From contig NZ_JACHVA010000040.1 in NCBI RefSeq assembly GCF_014230055.1, forward strand, positions 62,001 through 126,000: a stretch of 64,000 bases of DNA, read 5' to 3'. The DNA comes from Puniceicoccus vermicola (GTDB lineage Bacteria; Verrucomicrobiota; Verrucomicrobiia; Opitutales; Puniceicoccaceae). This document shows, piece after piece, positions 53,653 through 63,431 of the stretch. Below the pieces are notes generated by a model that made no database searches, had not been told where the DNA came from, and saw only the letters and a list, made by a program, of their open reading frames with translations. How positions within the stretch are numbered: position 1 is the stretch's first letter; each line of letters begins with the position of its first letter. The position numbers and the translations under genes were made by a program.

Positions 53653-54198
53653 ATGCAAGCTACTTGGTCCCATGATTTCTCCATCTTTCTTGAGAGAATT
53701 TTCGGGGAGCCCCAGGGCTCGACGCCTTTTATGATCATTGGCGTCATCGCTCTCGGCAGCCTCGTTTTCTTCGCGTGGATGATCACCAACCTCATCTGCT
53801 CCCATCGCAAGGGCATTTTTGCCTCCTTTTTCTCCCAAGCCATTCCCGGCTTCGCCGCGATCTTTGGTTGGATCGCCCTTCACCGCCACGTCGGTCCTCG
53901 ACTCGAAGGAGAAGGATTGCAAACGCTCGTGCCGATCGTCGGCGCGATTCTGATCGGAATGGTAGCCAGTTTGCTCACCTCCCGGAAAATCCTCGGCATT
54001 TCCGGCTCGAGCTCCATCGTCACCAACTTCCTGACCTACGCCTGCGTTCTCGGCATGATCTTCCTCGGCGGATCGCTGGTTCGCGAGATGGATTCCAGCC
54101 TCCACACGTTGGAACACGAGAAGGCCCAACGCGAAACCGACACTCAGAACATCCTGCAACAGAATGTGACGAAATCCTCGTCGCTAAAGAGAAACTAG
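53653..54198 (+). CDS. Four-helix membrane protein, paralogue A
   Basis: The 181-residue protein has four predicted membrane helices (FMIIGVIALGSLVFFAWMIT, SQAIPGFAAIFGWIAL, LVPIVGAILIGMVASLL, NFLTYACVLGMIFLGGSL), a periplasmic or cytoplasmic C-terminal charged tail, and no signal peptide. It is clearly related to the protein at 56281-56790: both share FLE-IF at the start, PF--IGIALG, and TYAC--G-IF-GGSLV---DS-L--LE near the end. I do not recognise a named family. It is convergent with recQ. Confidence 0.75.
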   Translation: MQATWSHDFSIFLERIFGEPQGSTPFMIIGVIALGSLVFFAWMITNLICSHRKGIFASFFSQAIPGFAAIFGWIALHRHVGPRLEGEGLQTLVPIVGAILIGMVASLLTSRKILGISGSSSIVTNFLTYACVLGMIFLGGSLVREMDSSLHTLEHEKAQRETDTQNILQQNVTKSSSLKRN

Positions 54199-54244
54199 AC
54201 TCTCTGACTCCCCTCCGATTCCTTGCCGGGAAAAGACCCCGCCC

Positions 54245-56161
54245 TCAACTGCGAGCGGCCAACACTTCGGCAAACGGCACCTCGGCACATTTCCCGAACC
54301 ATGCATTCCCCCGCAGTCCCCGAACCGCGGAAACCGCCGGGGAGCTGAGTCCGCACAAAAAACGAGCTTGCTGCCGCGGACGCCCCAACGCCTCCGGATG
54401 AGCCGCAACCAAGTCTTCAAAACCATCGAGGGCCAAACTTTCGATTCCCGGACTCCGCCGTGGTGGGATCGGTTCCGGGGTATCTCCCAGACAATTTCCA
54501 CAATGCCCACAGTCGGCGATACTCTCCCCGAAGTACTCCAATAACATTGCGGTGAGACATCCGGGCTCCTCAGCATACTCCAGCATGAGGCCGATTCGTT
54601 CGATCTCCATCCGTTCGTGCGTTTCGAAACTTGCGGCCAGCTCCTCCGCAAGAAGAGCCGGGTCCGGCTCCTCCGCCAGCAGCTGGAAACGCTGCCGGTA
54701 ACCTGCCAACTGCAGATCCGCCAATCCCTTCGTCTGCAAACTTTCCAAAGCCCGCAACACCACCGCTCGGTCCTGACCCGTCGCTTCAACCGCCCGATCC
54801 ATATCGAGGGTCACCCATTTCTTTGCTTTAGCGCAGCAGGCAAAGAGCTTCCGCAGAAAACTCGCTTGGCCCTCGGAATACTCGCCGAGCATGGCCTGAC
54901 TGTCCACCTTCGGGGCAAATCGGACACTCCCGTAATAATGTCCCTCCGAACGGATCACTCCGGCCAATTCCAGACGAGTCAGCAAGGTGCTGATGACGAG
55001 CGGGCGCATATCGAACCGCCGGGCAAGATCCGTGACGGCCAGATCGATGCTGGGTCCCTGCATGAGCAACTCGCCGAGCAGATTCTCCAGATTCACCGGA
55101 TCAGGGGTGTCCCCATAGACAAAATTCTCCAAGGTGGTGACGTCATCGCCACAGGCAAAAAGCTCACAGACCGACGGCTTCCCGTCGCGCCCCGCTCGCC
55201 CGATCTCCTGCATGTAGCTCTCAAATCCTTTCGCCAGATGGTAATGGTAAATATATCGAATGTCGGCCTTATCGATCCCCATCCCGAAGGCAATCGTGGC
55301 ACAAATGATCTGCACATCGCCCCGCATAAAGGCCTCCTGGGTCGAGCTACGTTTTTCCGCCGCCATCCCGGCATGGTAGGGCTCCGCGTTGAAGCCCGCC
55401 TCCTTCAATGAGGCAGCAACCTCCTCTGCATGCCGCTGGAGACTCACGTAGACAATGGTCGCTCCCGCTGGTCGGTCCCGCAGACGCTGGAGAAGCAGAT
55501 CCGGCCGAACTTCATCCGCGCAGGCCGTGACCCGCAACTCGAGATTGGCCCGGTAAAACCCCGTATTGATGATGTCCTCGGGAGCGATCCCAAAGGCCGC
55601 CGCCATATCCGCCGACACCTTGGGCGTGGCCGTCGCGGTGAGAGCGAGCACTCTCTCCACCTCCAAAGACTTGGCGGCATCGGCCAGCTTCAAGTAATCG
55701 GGACGAAAATTGTGCCCCCACGCCGAAATGCAATGAGCCTCATCCACCGCGAGGAGGCTGATCCGCTGCCCCCGAATCAAACTGAGAAACCTCTCGTTCC
55801 CCAAACGCTCCGGAGCGACGAAAAGAAGCCCGACCTCCCCCGCCCGGATCTCCGCGGTCACACGACGGTAGTCCTCCTCGTCCAAACTCGAATCGAGACG
55901 CTCGGCCCGCACCCCTTTGGCGCGGAGACTGTCGATCTGATCCTTCATCAAGGCCAAGAGCGGGGAGATGACCAGAGTCAGCCCCGGCAGTAAGAGCGAA
56001 GGGAGTTGATAACAGAGACTCTTGCCCGAGCCCGTGGGAAAGATGGCGGCCGCCCCCTTCCCCGCAAGCAAACGATCGATCACCTCCTGCTGGCCCGGTC
56101 GAAATTCCTCAAATCCAAAGCGTTCACGGAGTAAAGACAGGGAATCGTTCGCATCGGACAT
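54245..56161 (-). CDS. recQ: ATP-dependent DNA helicase RecQ
   Basis: The 638-residue protein has motif 0 ([14 protein letters not shown]), Walker [13 protein letters not shown] (Lys47), the DEAH box [12 protein letters not shown] (140-143), motif [14 protein letters not shown], and motif [15 protein letters not shown]. The RQC zinc-binding part has PGCLTAMLL and [10 protein letters not shown] cysteines. The C-terminal region is short; a classical HRDC domain is not evident. RecQ unwinds DNA in recombination repair. The start at MSDAND fits the family; the frame continues 23 codons upstream. It lies between two membrane-protein paralogues. Confidence 0.95.
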   Translation of the reverse strand: MSDANDSLSLLRERFGFEEFRPGQQEVIDRLLAGKGAAAIFPTGSGKSLCYQLPSLLLPGLTLVISPLLALMKDQIDSLRAKGVRAERLDSSLDEEDYRRVTAEIRAGEVGLLFVAPERLGNERFLSLIRGQRISLLAVDEAHCISAWGHNFRPDYLKLADAAKSLEVERVLALTATATPKVSADMAAAFGIAPEDIINTGFYRANLELRVTACADEVRPDLLLQRLRDRPAGATIVYVSLQRHAEEVAASLKEAGFNAEPYHAGMAAEKRSSTQEAFMRGDVQIICATIAFGMGIDKADIRYIYHYHLAKGFESYMQEIGRAGRDGKPSVCELFACGDDVTTLENFVYGDTPDPVNLENLLGELLMQGPSIDLAVTDLARRFDMRPLVISTLLTRLELAGVIRSEGHYYGSVRFAPKVDSQAMLGEYSEGQASFLRKLFACCAKAKKWVTLDMDRAVEATGQDRAVVLRALESLQTKGLADLQLAGYRQRFQLLAEEPDPALLAEELAASFETHERMEIERIGLMLEYAEEPGCLTAMLLEYFGESIADCGHCGNCLGDTPEPIPPRRSPGIESLALDGFEDLVAAHPEALGRPRQQARFLCGLSSPAVSAVRGLRGNAWFGKCAEVPFAEVLAARS

Positions 56162-56280
56162 CCTCTTACCCTCTGAAAGTTCACGTCCACACCGCAAGCG
56201 TCGACTCCCGAACCGCGACCCCACGGACAATAAAATGGGCTCGTCTTCCCCATACGGAGCGTGAGAACATCGCCTCCACT

Positions 56281-56790
56281 ATGAATGAATGGAAAACTGA
56301 GCTGAATTCTTTCCTCGAGATGATCTTCAACGCCCCCTACGGAACGAAACCGTTCTGGGTCTCGGCAGGCATTGCTCTCGGCGTCCTTCTAATTTTTGGC
56401 TGGCTCATCTCCAATTTCATTTTCTCCGCGAAACGGGGCATGATCATCTCCTTTATCGCAAATCTCCTCCCCGGTGCCGCCGCCATCGCGGGCTGGATCG
56501 CCGTCACTCTTTACGCCGTTCCCGAGCTCAACGCCGGTCCGGTGCGGGACTATCTCCCCCTCGCCGGGGCGATTCTGGCTGGCTTTCTCGCCACCATGAT
56601 CTTCTCCCGGTTTATACTCGGAATTACTGAAGGCAAAGTCTTCATCTCGATGATCATGACCTATGCCTGCGTGGCCGGAGCGATCTTCATCGGCGGGTCT
56701 CTTGTGAAGAACGTAGACTCAGGCCTCGAAAGCCTCGAGAACAAGCAGAACGAGCGTCAGCAAGAATCGGATTCGATTCTCCAATACTGA
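56281..56790 (+). CDS. Four-helix membrane protein, paralogue B
   Basis: The 169-residue protein has four membrane helices (FWVSAGIALGVLLIFGWLIS, FIANLLPGAAAIAGWIAV, LPLAGAILAGFLATMIFS, MIMTYACVAGAIFIGGSL) and a charged Glu/Gln tail. It is paralogous to the protein at 53653-54198, with matching length, helix order and C-terminal block. The two flank recQ on the opposite strand. The function is unknown. The ATG at 56281 is preceded by no strong ribosome-binding site. proS follows 78 bases downstream. Confidence 0.75.
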   Translation: MNEWKTELNSFLEMIFNAPYGTKPFWVSAGIALGVLLIFGWLISNFIFSAKRGMIISFIANLLPGAAAIAGWIAVTLYAVPELNAGPVRDYLPLAGAILAGFLATMIFSRFILGITEGKVFISMIMTYACVAGAIFIGGSLVKNVDSGLESLENKQNERQQESDSILQY

Positions 56791-56868
56791 CCCGCCTCAT
56801 CGCATCCACCACAAACCGCAAAAATCCCCTCGTCAGACGGCCAGTGAGCCCGTAGACGTGAATCTTCC

Positions 56869-58371
56869 ATGGCGAAAAAACAGAGAACCGCGATTGAGCC
56901 CACCCGGGCTGAGAATTATCCCGAATGGTATCAGCAAGTCATCAAAGCTGCTGATCTAGCCGAAAACAGCCCGGTGCGTGGCTGCATGGTCATCAAGCCG
57001 TGGGGATACGGTCTCTGGGAAAATATCCAGAAGGTTCTCGACCGGATGTTTAAAGAGACGGGCCACGAGAACGCCTACTTTCCTCTCTTCATCCCGCGCA
57101 GTTTTCTCCAGAAAGAGGCCGAGCACGTCGACGGATTTGCCAAAGAGTGTGCGGTCGTCACCCACTCTCGTCTTGAAGCCGATGAAAACGGCGTTCTCCA
57201 GCCCACCGGCGAACTCGAAGAACCTCTGATTGTCCGGCCCACCTCCGAAACCATTATCGGGGAAATGTATTCGAAATGGGTCCAGTCCTATCGAGACCTG
57301 CCCATCCTCATCAACCAATGGGCCAACGTTGTCCGTTGGGAAATGCGGACCCGCCTCTTCCTGCGCACGGCAGAGTTCCTCTGGCAAGAAGGCCACACGG
57401 TTCACGCAACCCAGGAAGAAGCCGTCGAAGAAACTCTCAAGATGCTCGACGTCTACGAGACCTTCGCCCGCGACTATCTGGCCGTCCCCGTGATTAAGGG
57501 AGAGAAGACCGCCGCCGAACGTTTCCCAGGGGCCGTCTCGACGTACAGCATTGAGGCCATGATGCAGGACCGCAAGGCACTCCAGGCCGGCACCTCCCAT
57601 TTCCTCGGGCAGAATTTTGCAAAATCCAGCGAGATCAAATTCCTCAGTTCGGAGGGTCAGGAAGAATACGCCTGGACCACGTCTTGGGGCGTTTCGACCC
57701 GCCTCGTTGGGGCGATGATCATGGTCCACAGCGACGACGACGGCCTCGTGCTGCCGCCCAAGCTGGCACCGCGACACGTCGTCATCATTCCCGTCATCCC
57801 CAAGGAAGAGCACCGCGACGCGGTGACCGACTATTGTCGCAAGCTGCAGGGCGAGCTTCTCGGCTGCAACTACGGCGATCAACCCTTGCGGGTCGAGCTC
57901 GACGAGCGCGACATGCGCGGTGGCGAAAAAGTCTGGGGATGGGTCAAAAAGGGCGTCCCGGTTCGCCTCGAAGTGGGCCCCCGCGATGTCGAAAACGACG
58001 CCGTATTCCTCGGCCGCCGCGACAAAGCTGCCAAGGACCGCCAGACCGTCTCCCGCAAAGATTTGCTCCAGTCGATTGAAGGGATTTTGGGAGATATCCA
58101 CGAAGCCCTTTACCAGCGCGCCCTCAAATTCCAAAAGGAGAACACCAAGCGTATCGAAACCAAAGAGGAATTCTATTCTTGGTTCGCCAACGAAAAGGAA
58201 TCTGGATTCGTCATCTGCCCTTGGGCCGGAAGCGCCGAGCTCGAAAAGGAAATTTCAACCGAAACGAAGGTCACCATTCGTTGTATTCCGATGGACGAGA
58301 AGAAAACAGGCACCTGCCCCTTCACCGGAACAGAGAACGCACCAATGGCCGTCTTTGCTCGGTCTTATTGA
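56869..58371 (+). CDS. proS: Prolyl-tRNA synthetase, archaeal/eukaryotic-like form
   Basis: The 500-residue class II synthetase has motif 1 region RGCMVIKPWGYGLWENIQ, motif 2 NQWANVVRWEMRTRLFLRTA and motif 3 SWGVSTRLVGAMIMVHSDD, the anticodon domain with DERDMRGGEKVWGW, and a C-terminal domain ending FARSY. This is the short ProRS type (about 500 residues, no editing insertion, C-terminal zinc-like domain ending in Tyr) typical of archaea and eukaryotes and found in some bacteria. It charges tRNA-Pro. The window has no second proS. Confidence 0.95.
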   Translation: MAKKQRTAIEPTRAENYPEWYQQVIKAADLAENSPVRGCMVIKPWGYGLWENIQKVLDRMFKETGHENAYFPLFIPRSFLQKEAEHVDGFAKECAVVTHSRLEADENGVLQPTGELEEPLIVRPTSETIIGEMYSKWVQSYRDLPILINQWANVVRWEMRTRLFLRTAEFLWQEGHTVHATQEEAVEETLKMLDVYETFARDYLAVPVIKGEKTAAERFPGAVSTYSIEAMMQDRKALQAGTSHFLGQNFAKSSEIKFLSSEGQEEYAWTTSWGVSTRLVGAMIMVHSDDDGLVLPPKLAPRHVVIIPVIPKEEHRDAVTDYCRKLQGELLGCNYGDQPLRVELDERDMRGGEKVWGWVKKGVPVRLEVGPRDVENDAVFLGRRDKAAKDRQTVSRKDLLQSIEGILGDIHEALYQRALKFQKENTKRIETKEEFYSWFANEKESGFVICPWAGSAELEKEISTETKVTIRCIPMDEKKTGTCPFTGTENAPMAVFARSY

Positions 58372-58381
58372 GTCGCGCGAA

Positions 58382-58543
58382 AGGGAACCGATTCCCTCTT
58401 AAAGGGCATCCCCATCTCTTCCACCTTCAGCCCAGCATCATAAGGCTGCTTTCGCTTGAGACGCCCTGATGCCGGAATTCTCTTCCGGCGCAGCTTCGAT
58501 GAATTGCCAAACGGCCGATCCTACGGGGCGGACTCAAGTCCGC
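58382..58543. other. Intergenic region with three stem-loops
   Basis: The gap after proS has AGGGAA/TTCCCT with a CCGA loop (58382-58397), GCCGGAA/TTCCGGC with a five-base loop (58471-58489), and GCGGACT/AGTCCGC separated by two bases (58528-58543). The first is a plausible proS terminator. The others lie between convergent genes and may belong to the methyltransferase 3'-end or be palindromic repeats. No gene is seen in this 283-base gap. Confidence 0.5.
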
Positions 58544-58654
58544 GCTCCACGGGAAAATGGTGCTCGTGATTGCTGATCTTGGCGTGAGTTCCTGCGAATA
58601 AACGAAATCGCACCGCATTTGCCCAACCGGGGTAGAATCCGATAACGGGAATCC

Positions 58655-59593
58655 TTACGCAGACGGCTTCAAACCCGTCGCCAGAAGAGTAACGAAGCCA
58701 GGCTCCTGCTCTTCGCGTGAAACGGGGGTCACTTCAACCGAACGAAATCCGGCGTCCCGGAGGAACTGATACAGTTCGTTCTCAGAGAAACCGAGCCACT
58801 TGTCAGCATACAACTCGCGGGCCTTTTCAAAATTGTGTTCGTCAAGGTCCAAAACGGCCAGACGCCCGCCCGGCTTGAGGATGCGGAATGCTTCCGAAAT
58901 GGCTTGTTTCGGCTTCTCGGCGTGGTGAAGGGCTTGGCTAAGAATAGCCAGATCGACCGAGCCGTCCTTCATCGGCACGTCCTCGATATCACCGAGTTTA
59001 TACTGGAGATTCTTCAGTCCGTTCTTCTCGGCCAATTCCTTACCGACCTCCACCATCCGCGGAGAGCTGTCGATGCAGAAGACCTTCTCGGCGTTACGCG
59101 CCAGAAGTTGCGAGATCATCCCCTCTCCGGCCCCAAGGTCGGCGACGCGAATCCGGGGCGAAAGCAGGAGGAGAAAGTGCCCCAACGCCTGCCACGATCT
59201 CCCCGGGCAGTAGCTTCGGCCCAGTCGGCCAGCGACGAGATTGAAGTACTTTTCCGCGACCTGTTTCCGCCGTGCGAGAATCCGCTCGAGGTTGCGGGCA
59301 TCCTCCGCGAAAAGATCGTCTTCTTCGGCCACCGCCAAAGCGGAATCGACGAGATTTCTCACCGATCCGCCGAGAGACGGGTTCAGCCCGTAGAAGGAAT
59401 GCTTCCCCTCCCGACGATCCGAAACCAAGTTGCCTTGGCGCAGTAGACCGAGGTGAGAAGAAATTCTCGACTGACCCATCCCGAGGATCTCCTGCAGCTC
59501 CGCTACAGTGAGTTCCTCCCGACGAACCAGAGAGAGAATACGAGCCCGAGTAGGCTCGGAAAGCAGGCGAAGAGTTTCCCAACCTTCCGCCAT
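58655..59593 (-). CDS. ArsR-type regulator fused to SAM-dependent methyltransferase
   Basis: The 312-residue protein begins with a winged-helix domain (LRLLSEPTRARILSLVRREE, then ELQEILGMGQSRISSHLGLL, residues 8-51) of ArsR type. From about residue 150 it has a class I methyltransferase domain with motif I RVADLGAGEGM (149-159), VPMKDGSVDLAILSQALHH and FRILKPGGRLAVLDL. The fusion is a known architecture sometimes linked to methionine or one-carbon control. The methyl acceptor is unknown. It lies 36 bases after the GreA-like gene on the same strand. Confidence 0.9.
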   Translation of the reverse strand: MAEGWETLRLLSEPTRARILSLVRREELTVAELQEILGMGQSRISSHLGLLRQGNLVSDRREGKHSFYGLNPSLGGSVRNLVDSALAVAEEDDLFAEDARNLERILARRKQVAEKYFNLVAGRLGRSYCPGRSWQALGHFLLLLSPRIRVADLGAGEGMISQLLARNAEKVFCIDSSPRMVEVGKELAEKNGLKNLQYKLGDIEDVPMKDGSVDLAILSQALHHAEKPKQAISEAFRILKPGGRLAVLDLDEHNFEKARELYADKWLGFSENELYQFLRDAGFRSVEVTPVSREEQEPGFVTLLATGLKPSA

Positions 59594-59629
59594 GGCTTCC
59601 CTCCTACTCGAAAATAGACCTCCCTGGGA

Positions 59630-61513
59630 TTACCAGGGCTGGTCGACCCAACGCGAGATGGACTCGACCTTCCAGGCTTCCTTGGCTCCGTCCACTTCGG
59701 TTTCGACCGTATCGCCCACCTTGCGGGAGAGGAGACGCTGACCGAGCGGAGTGAGGTAGGAAAGGATGTCGCTGTCCGGATCACTGTCCCAAGCGCCAAG
59801 GATGGCATACTTGCGGACTTCACCCGAAGAACCTTCATGCAGCTCGACGACTGAACCAATCCCGACCACATCGGTGGAGACATCGCTGAAGTCGGTGACG
59901 CGGGCACGGGCCAGATCCTTCTCGAGATCGCCTTTGCGGGCCAAGAGGGTGTCTTGGTCCTGACGGGCCATCTTGTACTCGGCGTTTTCGCGCAAGTCGC
60001 CGTGCTCCTTGGCCGTTTCGATCGCCTGCTTGTTTTCGGGGATCTTCTTGCTGACGAGCTCTTCGTATTCCTTCTTGGCCAGATCGAAGCTCTTCTGCGA
60101 AACCGTAAGGGCCGAATCGGCGGCCGGTTCCTGATCTGCAGCTGCTTCGCGCTCGAGGAGGCTCTGAATGCTCGGATACTTGCGGATGAAGCGAACGAGC
60201 AGAGACTTCTTCGTCAGGTCGTCAAAACCTTGATTGAGAAGAAGGGTCTGCGCCAAGTCGCGGGCGGTTTCCGCAGTTCCTCGATCGAGGAGGAGCGGGA
60301 TGAGCTCGGTGTCATCGCTAAGCGCATCGGCGAGCGGAATCCGGCGGGTGGAGGCGTTTTGCAAAGACTCGAGGTCGATCGCGTAGAAAACGGCGTTGAG
60401 AAGACGCGGGCTGAGGAGGCTGTCAATCAGGTCCGCATATTTGACCGAATTGCGGTTCTTGATGATCCACTGGAGGATCGGGCCGCGCATCGTTTGCTCA
60501 TTGAGCCAACGTTCGAAGCACTCCTTCACGCGGGCTTCCTTCTTCTTCTCATAGAGGAAGGCGATGCACTCGCTGGTGAACTTCCCTTCACTGTGACGCA
60601 GGAGGCGGACGATGATGTCTTCCCACTTGTCAGGATAGGTCCGGGTCAGGAGGTCAAGGAAACGGTGATAGTAAGCGGCTGGCAGTTCGTCGGCGAGCTT
60701 CTCCAGATTCTCAGCGGCCTCTTCGATAATTGAGAAAGAGGTCGGCTCAAGAGTCTCGACGTCGATATCAGTCGAATCATCGCGGGCCAGGTCATTGCGA
60801 ACCCAAACGCCGTGCAGACGGTCAGCCTGTGTCAACAGCTTGGTGCTTTCAATGGCCTTGGTCAGGGTCTCAAGAACGCTCTCGAGGTGCTCCTTCAACT
60901 CGTCCTTGTCCTTCGAAAGGGCATAGAGTTTTTCAGCGAGGATGATCTTTTGTTTGGCCTTCTTGGTCGCGAAGAACTCCTCGAGAATTTCTTCTTCCGG
61001 GGTAATTTCTTCTTCGCGCAGGACAAAAGGATCGGTCTTCTTGGAGGGAACGGCGACGCGCGGCTCGCGGACGAGATCTTTCTTGGTGTCCGTCCACCAT
61101 TTCTTGCGTTTGCGGTCCTGAGGGATGAGGAAGCCGAGTTGGCGCTCAATCTCGATCGCGGTGGCCTGTTTATCAGCCTTGGCCGCCAAAATCGCGGTGA
61201 CAATTCCCACGCGATCCTTGTCGATCATCTCTTTGACGACGTCAGGCTCGGTCCGCATGCGGACGAGGATGTCGTCGTGCCCGAGGATCTCCAATTTGTC
61301 GATGCAGAAGGCGGGATCCATTGCATGGCCCTCTTTTCCTTCTTCGAAATCAATAATGAGCTTGTTCGCGTCGGAGTCGTAGCTCTGAATCTTTCCGAAA
61401 CCCCAGCTTCGGTGAATGCAATAACTGCCGGGCTGCATCGCCTCCAACTTTTCGCGGGACGCCTCCAGCTTCGCGTCTGCGGCAATCAACTGATCGATTG
61501 TTTCTGAATCCAT
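59630..61513 (-). CDS. greA: GreA-type transcription elongation factor with long N-terminal extension
   Basis: The 627-residue protein ends in a GreA/GreB domain (residues about 478-627). The acidic tip is HGDLRENAEY (Asp506, Glu509), followed by the FKBP-like C-terminal part ILSYLTPLGQRLLSRKVGD. The first 470 residues are unlike ordinary GreA: a small beta domain (SYCIHRSWGFGKIQSYDSDA), then a long helical stretch that looks like repeats. Ordinary GreA is about 160 residues, and a similarly long GreA is known from Chlamydia. It reactivates backtracked RNA polymerase. The start at MDSETIDQ is chosen because the upstream frame overlaps the divergent rsmB leader. Confidence 0.9.
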   Translation of the reverse strand: MDSETIDQLIAADAKLEASREKLEAMQPGSYCIHRSWGFGKIQSYDSDANKLIIDFEEGKEGHAMDPAFCIDKLEILGHDDILVRMRTEPDVVKEMIDKDRVGIVTAILAAKADKQATAIEIERQLGFLIPQDRKRKKWWTDTKKDLVREPRVAVPSKKTDPFVLREEEITPEEEILEEFFATKKAKQKIILAEKLYALSKDKDELKEHLESVLETLTKAIESTKLLTQADRLHGVWVRNDLARDDSTDIDVETLEPTSFSIIEEAAENLEKLADELPAAYYHRFLDLLTRTYPDKWEDIIVRLLRHSEGKFTSECIAFLYEKKKEARVKECFERWLNEQTMRGPILQWIIKNRNSVKYADLIDSLLSPRLLNAVFYAIDLESLQNASTRRIPLADALSDDTELIPLLLDRGTAETARDLAQTLLLNQGFDDLTKKSLLVRFIRKYPSIQSLLEREAAADQEPAADSALTVSQKSFDLAKKEYEELVSKKIPENKQAIETAKEHGDLRENAEYKMARQDQDTLLARKGDLEKDLARARVTDFSDVSTDVVGIGSVVELHEGSSGEVRKYAILGAWDSDPDSDILSYLTPLGQRLLSRKVGDTVETEVDGAKEAWKVESISRWVDQPW

Positions 61514-61569
61514 AAATGTTTGTGGCAAGCTGCTCTTTGGAATGAAGTAAAACGTACAATAGTGGGGAC

Positions 61570-62844
61570 ATGACCAAGAATGACAACAGTTTTTCCCAGA
61601 GTGGCCAAAGGCTCGCTCTGGCGTGGATGACGCGCTACCTGCGGACTCCGGCAAAATCTTCGGAAATCCGTGAAGCGGGCGGTGCGGAATCTGACACACC
61701 GCAAGCAGAGAGGCGGGCTCGAAGGCTGCACGCCTCGTGCCTGCGCCACCTGCGACTCTATCGGGAGATCCTCTCCCCTCTGGTCGCAAAGAAGCCCTCG
61801 CCAGAGGTACAGGCCGCATTGTTTCTCGCCCTGACCGAGGTCGATCTCGATTCTTCGGGCCGAAAACCGGCGATCATCGATTCCTGGGTCGGCGCCGTGC
61901 GCAAGATCGGCGGCCGCAAAACATCCGGATTTGCCAACGCGGTTCTCCGCCGCGCCTCGGCCCAATTGGAAAAAGCCCGGGATGGCAAAACCGAGCTCTC
62001 CCCCGCGATTTTGAGTTCGCACCCTGACTGGCTGGTTCGTCGCTGGACCGAGTCCCTGGGAAAACTGGAGACCGAGCGCATCCTCCAATGGAATCAAACG
62101 CCTCCCGACATTTATGCCTCGGGATCCCAAGAAGATCGCGAGAAGGCCGGTCTCGAACCGACTCAATGGCCCGAATTCTCCCGGATCCCCCATGGAATCT
62201 CCCCCGCGGTAGCCGAAGGCCTGCAATCAGGGGCTCTGACGATCCGAGACCCGGCGACCCGCATCGCGGCAAACCTCCTCTGCGCCTCTCGCCCCGACCG
62301 AGTTCTTGACCTCTGCGCCAGCCCGGGAGGGAAAAGCCGCGCCATTCTCTCCCGGGCCAACGGCCCATCGACGTTGGTCGCCGCTGACCGGGAAGAACGC
62401 CTCGCCGATCTTCGGCAAAACCTATCGCCTTGGGCCGACCGCGTCAGTGCAGTGGCGATCGATCTGGAACGTCCGGAAACCCTCCCGGAAGCATGGAGGA
62501 ACCAGTTCGACGCCGTTCTCCTCGACGCTCCCTGCTCAAACACCGGCGTTATTCATCGCAAACCCGACGTAAAATGGCGCCTCAGCCCCAAAGACATGGA
62601 GGCTATGCCCCTCATCCAAAAAACTTTCCTTCGGGAAGCGTCCCGTTTCGTCCGCCCCGGCGGATGCCTCGTCTACAGCACCTGCAGTATTGAGGAAGAG
62701 GAGAATCGAGCCGTCGCCGAGTCATTTTTGCAATCCCCCGAGGGGAGCTCTTTTCAACTCACCGCCGCGATCCGCGCCCTCCCCTCCCGCACAGGCCATG
62801 ACGGGGCCGGAGTCTATCGATTTATGAGGGCCAAGGATCGTTGA
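61570..62844 (+). CDS. rsmB: 16S rRNA cytosine-C5 methyltransferase (RsmB-like)
   Basis: The 424-residue protein has an N-terminal NusB-like helical domain (about residues 10-150) and a C-terminal Nol1/Nop2/Sun methyltransferase. The SAM loop is LDLCASPGGKSRAIL. The two catalytic cysteines are in DAPCSNTGVIHRKPDVKW and VYSTCSIEEEE. It methylates a cytosine of 16S rRNA (C967 in E. coli); the exact position here is inferred. It is divergent from the GreA-like gene with a 56-base gap. Confidence 0.92.
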   Translation: MTKNDNSFSQSGQRLALAWMTRYLRTPAKSSEIREAGGAESDTPQAERRARRLHASCLRHLRLYREILSPLVAKKPSPEVQAALFLALTEVDLDSSGRKPAIIDSWVGAVRKIGGRKTSGFANAVLRRASAQLEKARDGKTELSPAILSSHPDWLVRRWTESLGKLETERILQWNQTPPDIYASGSQEDREKAGLEPTQWPEFSRIPHGISPAVAEGLQSGALTIRDPATRIAANLLCASRPDRVLDLCASPGGKSRAILSRANGPSTLVAADREERLADLRQNLSPWADRVSAVAIDLERPETLPEAWRNQFDAVLLDAPCSNTGVIHRKPDVKWRLSPKDMEAMPLIQKTFLREASRFVRPGGCLVYSTCSIEEEENRAVAESFLQSPEGSSFQLTAAIRALPSRTGHDGAGVYRFMRAKDR

Positions 62845-62906
62845 CACCACTCGGCTCAGAACCTAAACACTTAGATTCGCTAAGCACTAACAACTTGAGC
62901 ATTATT

Positions 62907-63380
62907 ATGGCACTCTCAAAAGGAACGAAAGCACCAGACTTCAAACTTAAGTATAAAACTGCAGACGGTCTCACTGACGTGACCCTCTCCGACAACTTCG
63001 GGAAGAAAAATACGGTTCTCCTCTTCTTCCCATTCGCCTTCACCAGCGTCTGCATGTCGGAGATGTGTTCGGTCCGGGATACTCTCAATGCTTTCACTGA
63101 GTTGAACGCATCGGTGTATGGGATCAGCGTCGACAGTCCCTTCACACTCGAAGTAATGGCCAAGAAGGAAAACATCAGCTTTCCCCTTCTCAGCGACTTC
63201 AACAAGGATGTCGCCAAGGCATACGACGTGCTCTACGAAGATCTCCTCGGCCTGAGAGGGGTTGCGAAACGATCTGCCTTTGTAATCAACAAGGACGGAG
63301 AGATCACTTACTCTTGGTCGAGCGACGATCCGAAAAATGTTCCGGACTTCCCGGAACTCCGGGCGGCGATTTCCGCCTAA
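62907..63380 (+). CDS. Peroxiredoxin (AhpE/BCP-type)
   Basis: The 157-residue protein has the thioredoxin-fold peroxiredoxin core: KGTKAPDFKL, then FFPFAFTSVCMSEMCSVRD with the peroxidatic Cys49 and a second Cys54 five residues on, as in atypical two-cysteine BCP. Later come VYGISVDSPFT, ENISFPLLSDF and RSAFVINKDGEI. It reduces peroxides with thiol donors. The start at MALSKG fits the family; the frame begins further upstream but overlaps rsmB. Confidence 0.93.
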   Translation: MALSKGTKAPDFKLKYKTADGLTDVTLSDNFGKKNTVLLFFPFAFTSVCMSEMCSVRDTLNAFTELNASVYGISVDSPFTLEVMAKKENISFPLLSDFNKDVAKAYDVLYEDLLGLRGVAKRSAFVINKDGEITYSWSSDDPKNVPDFPELRAAISA

Positions 63381-63431
63381 GACCCAAACAGAACCGCATT
63401 CATTACACAGATATAAAATTACGCGCTCTCT

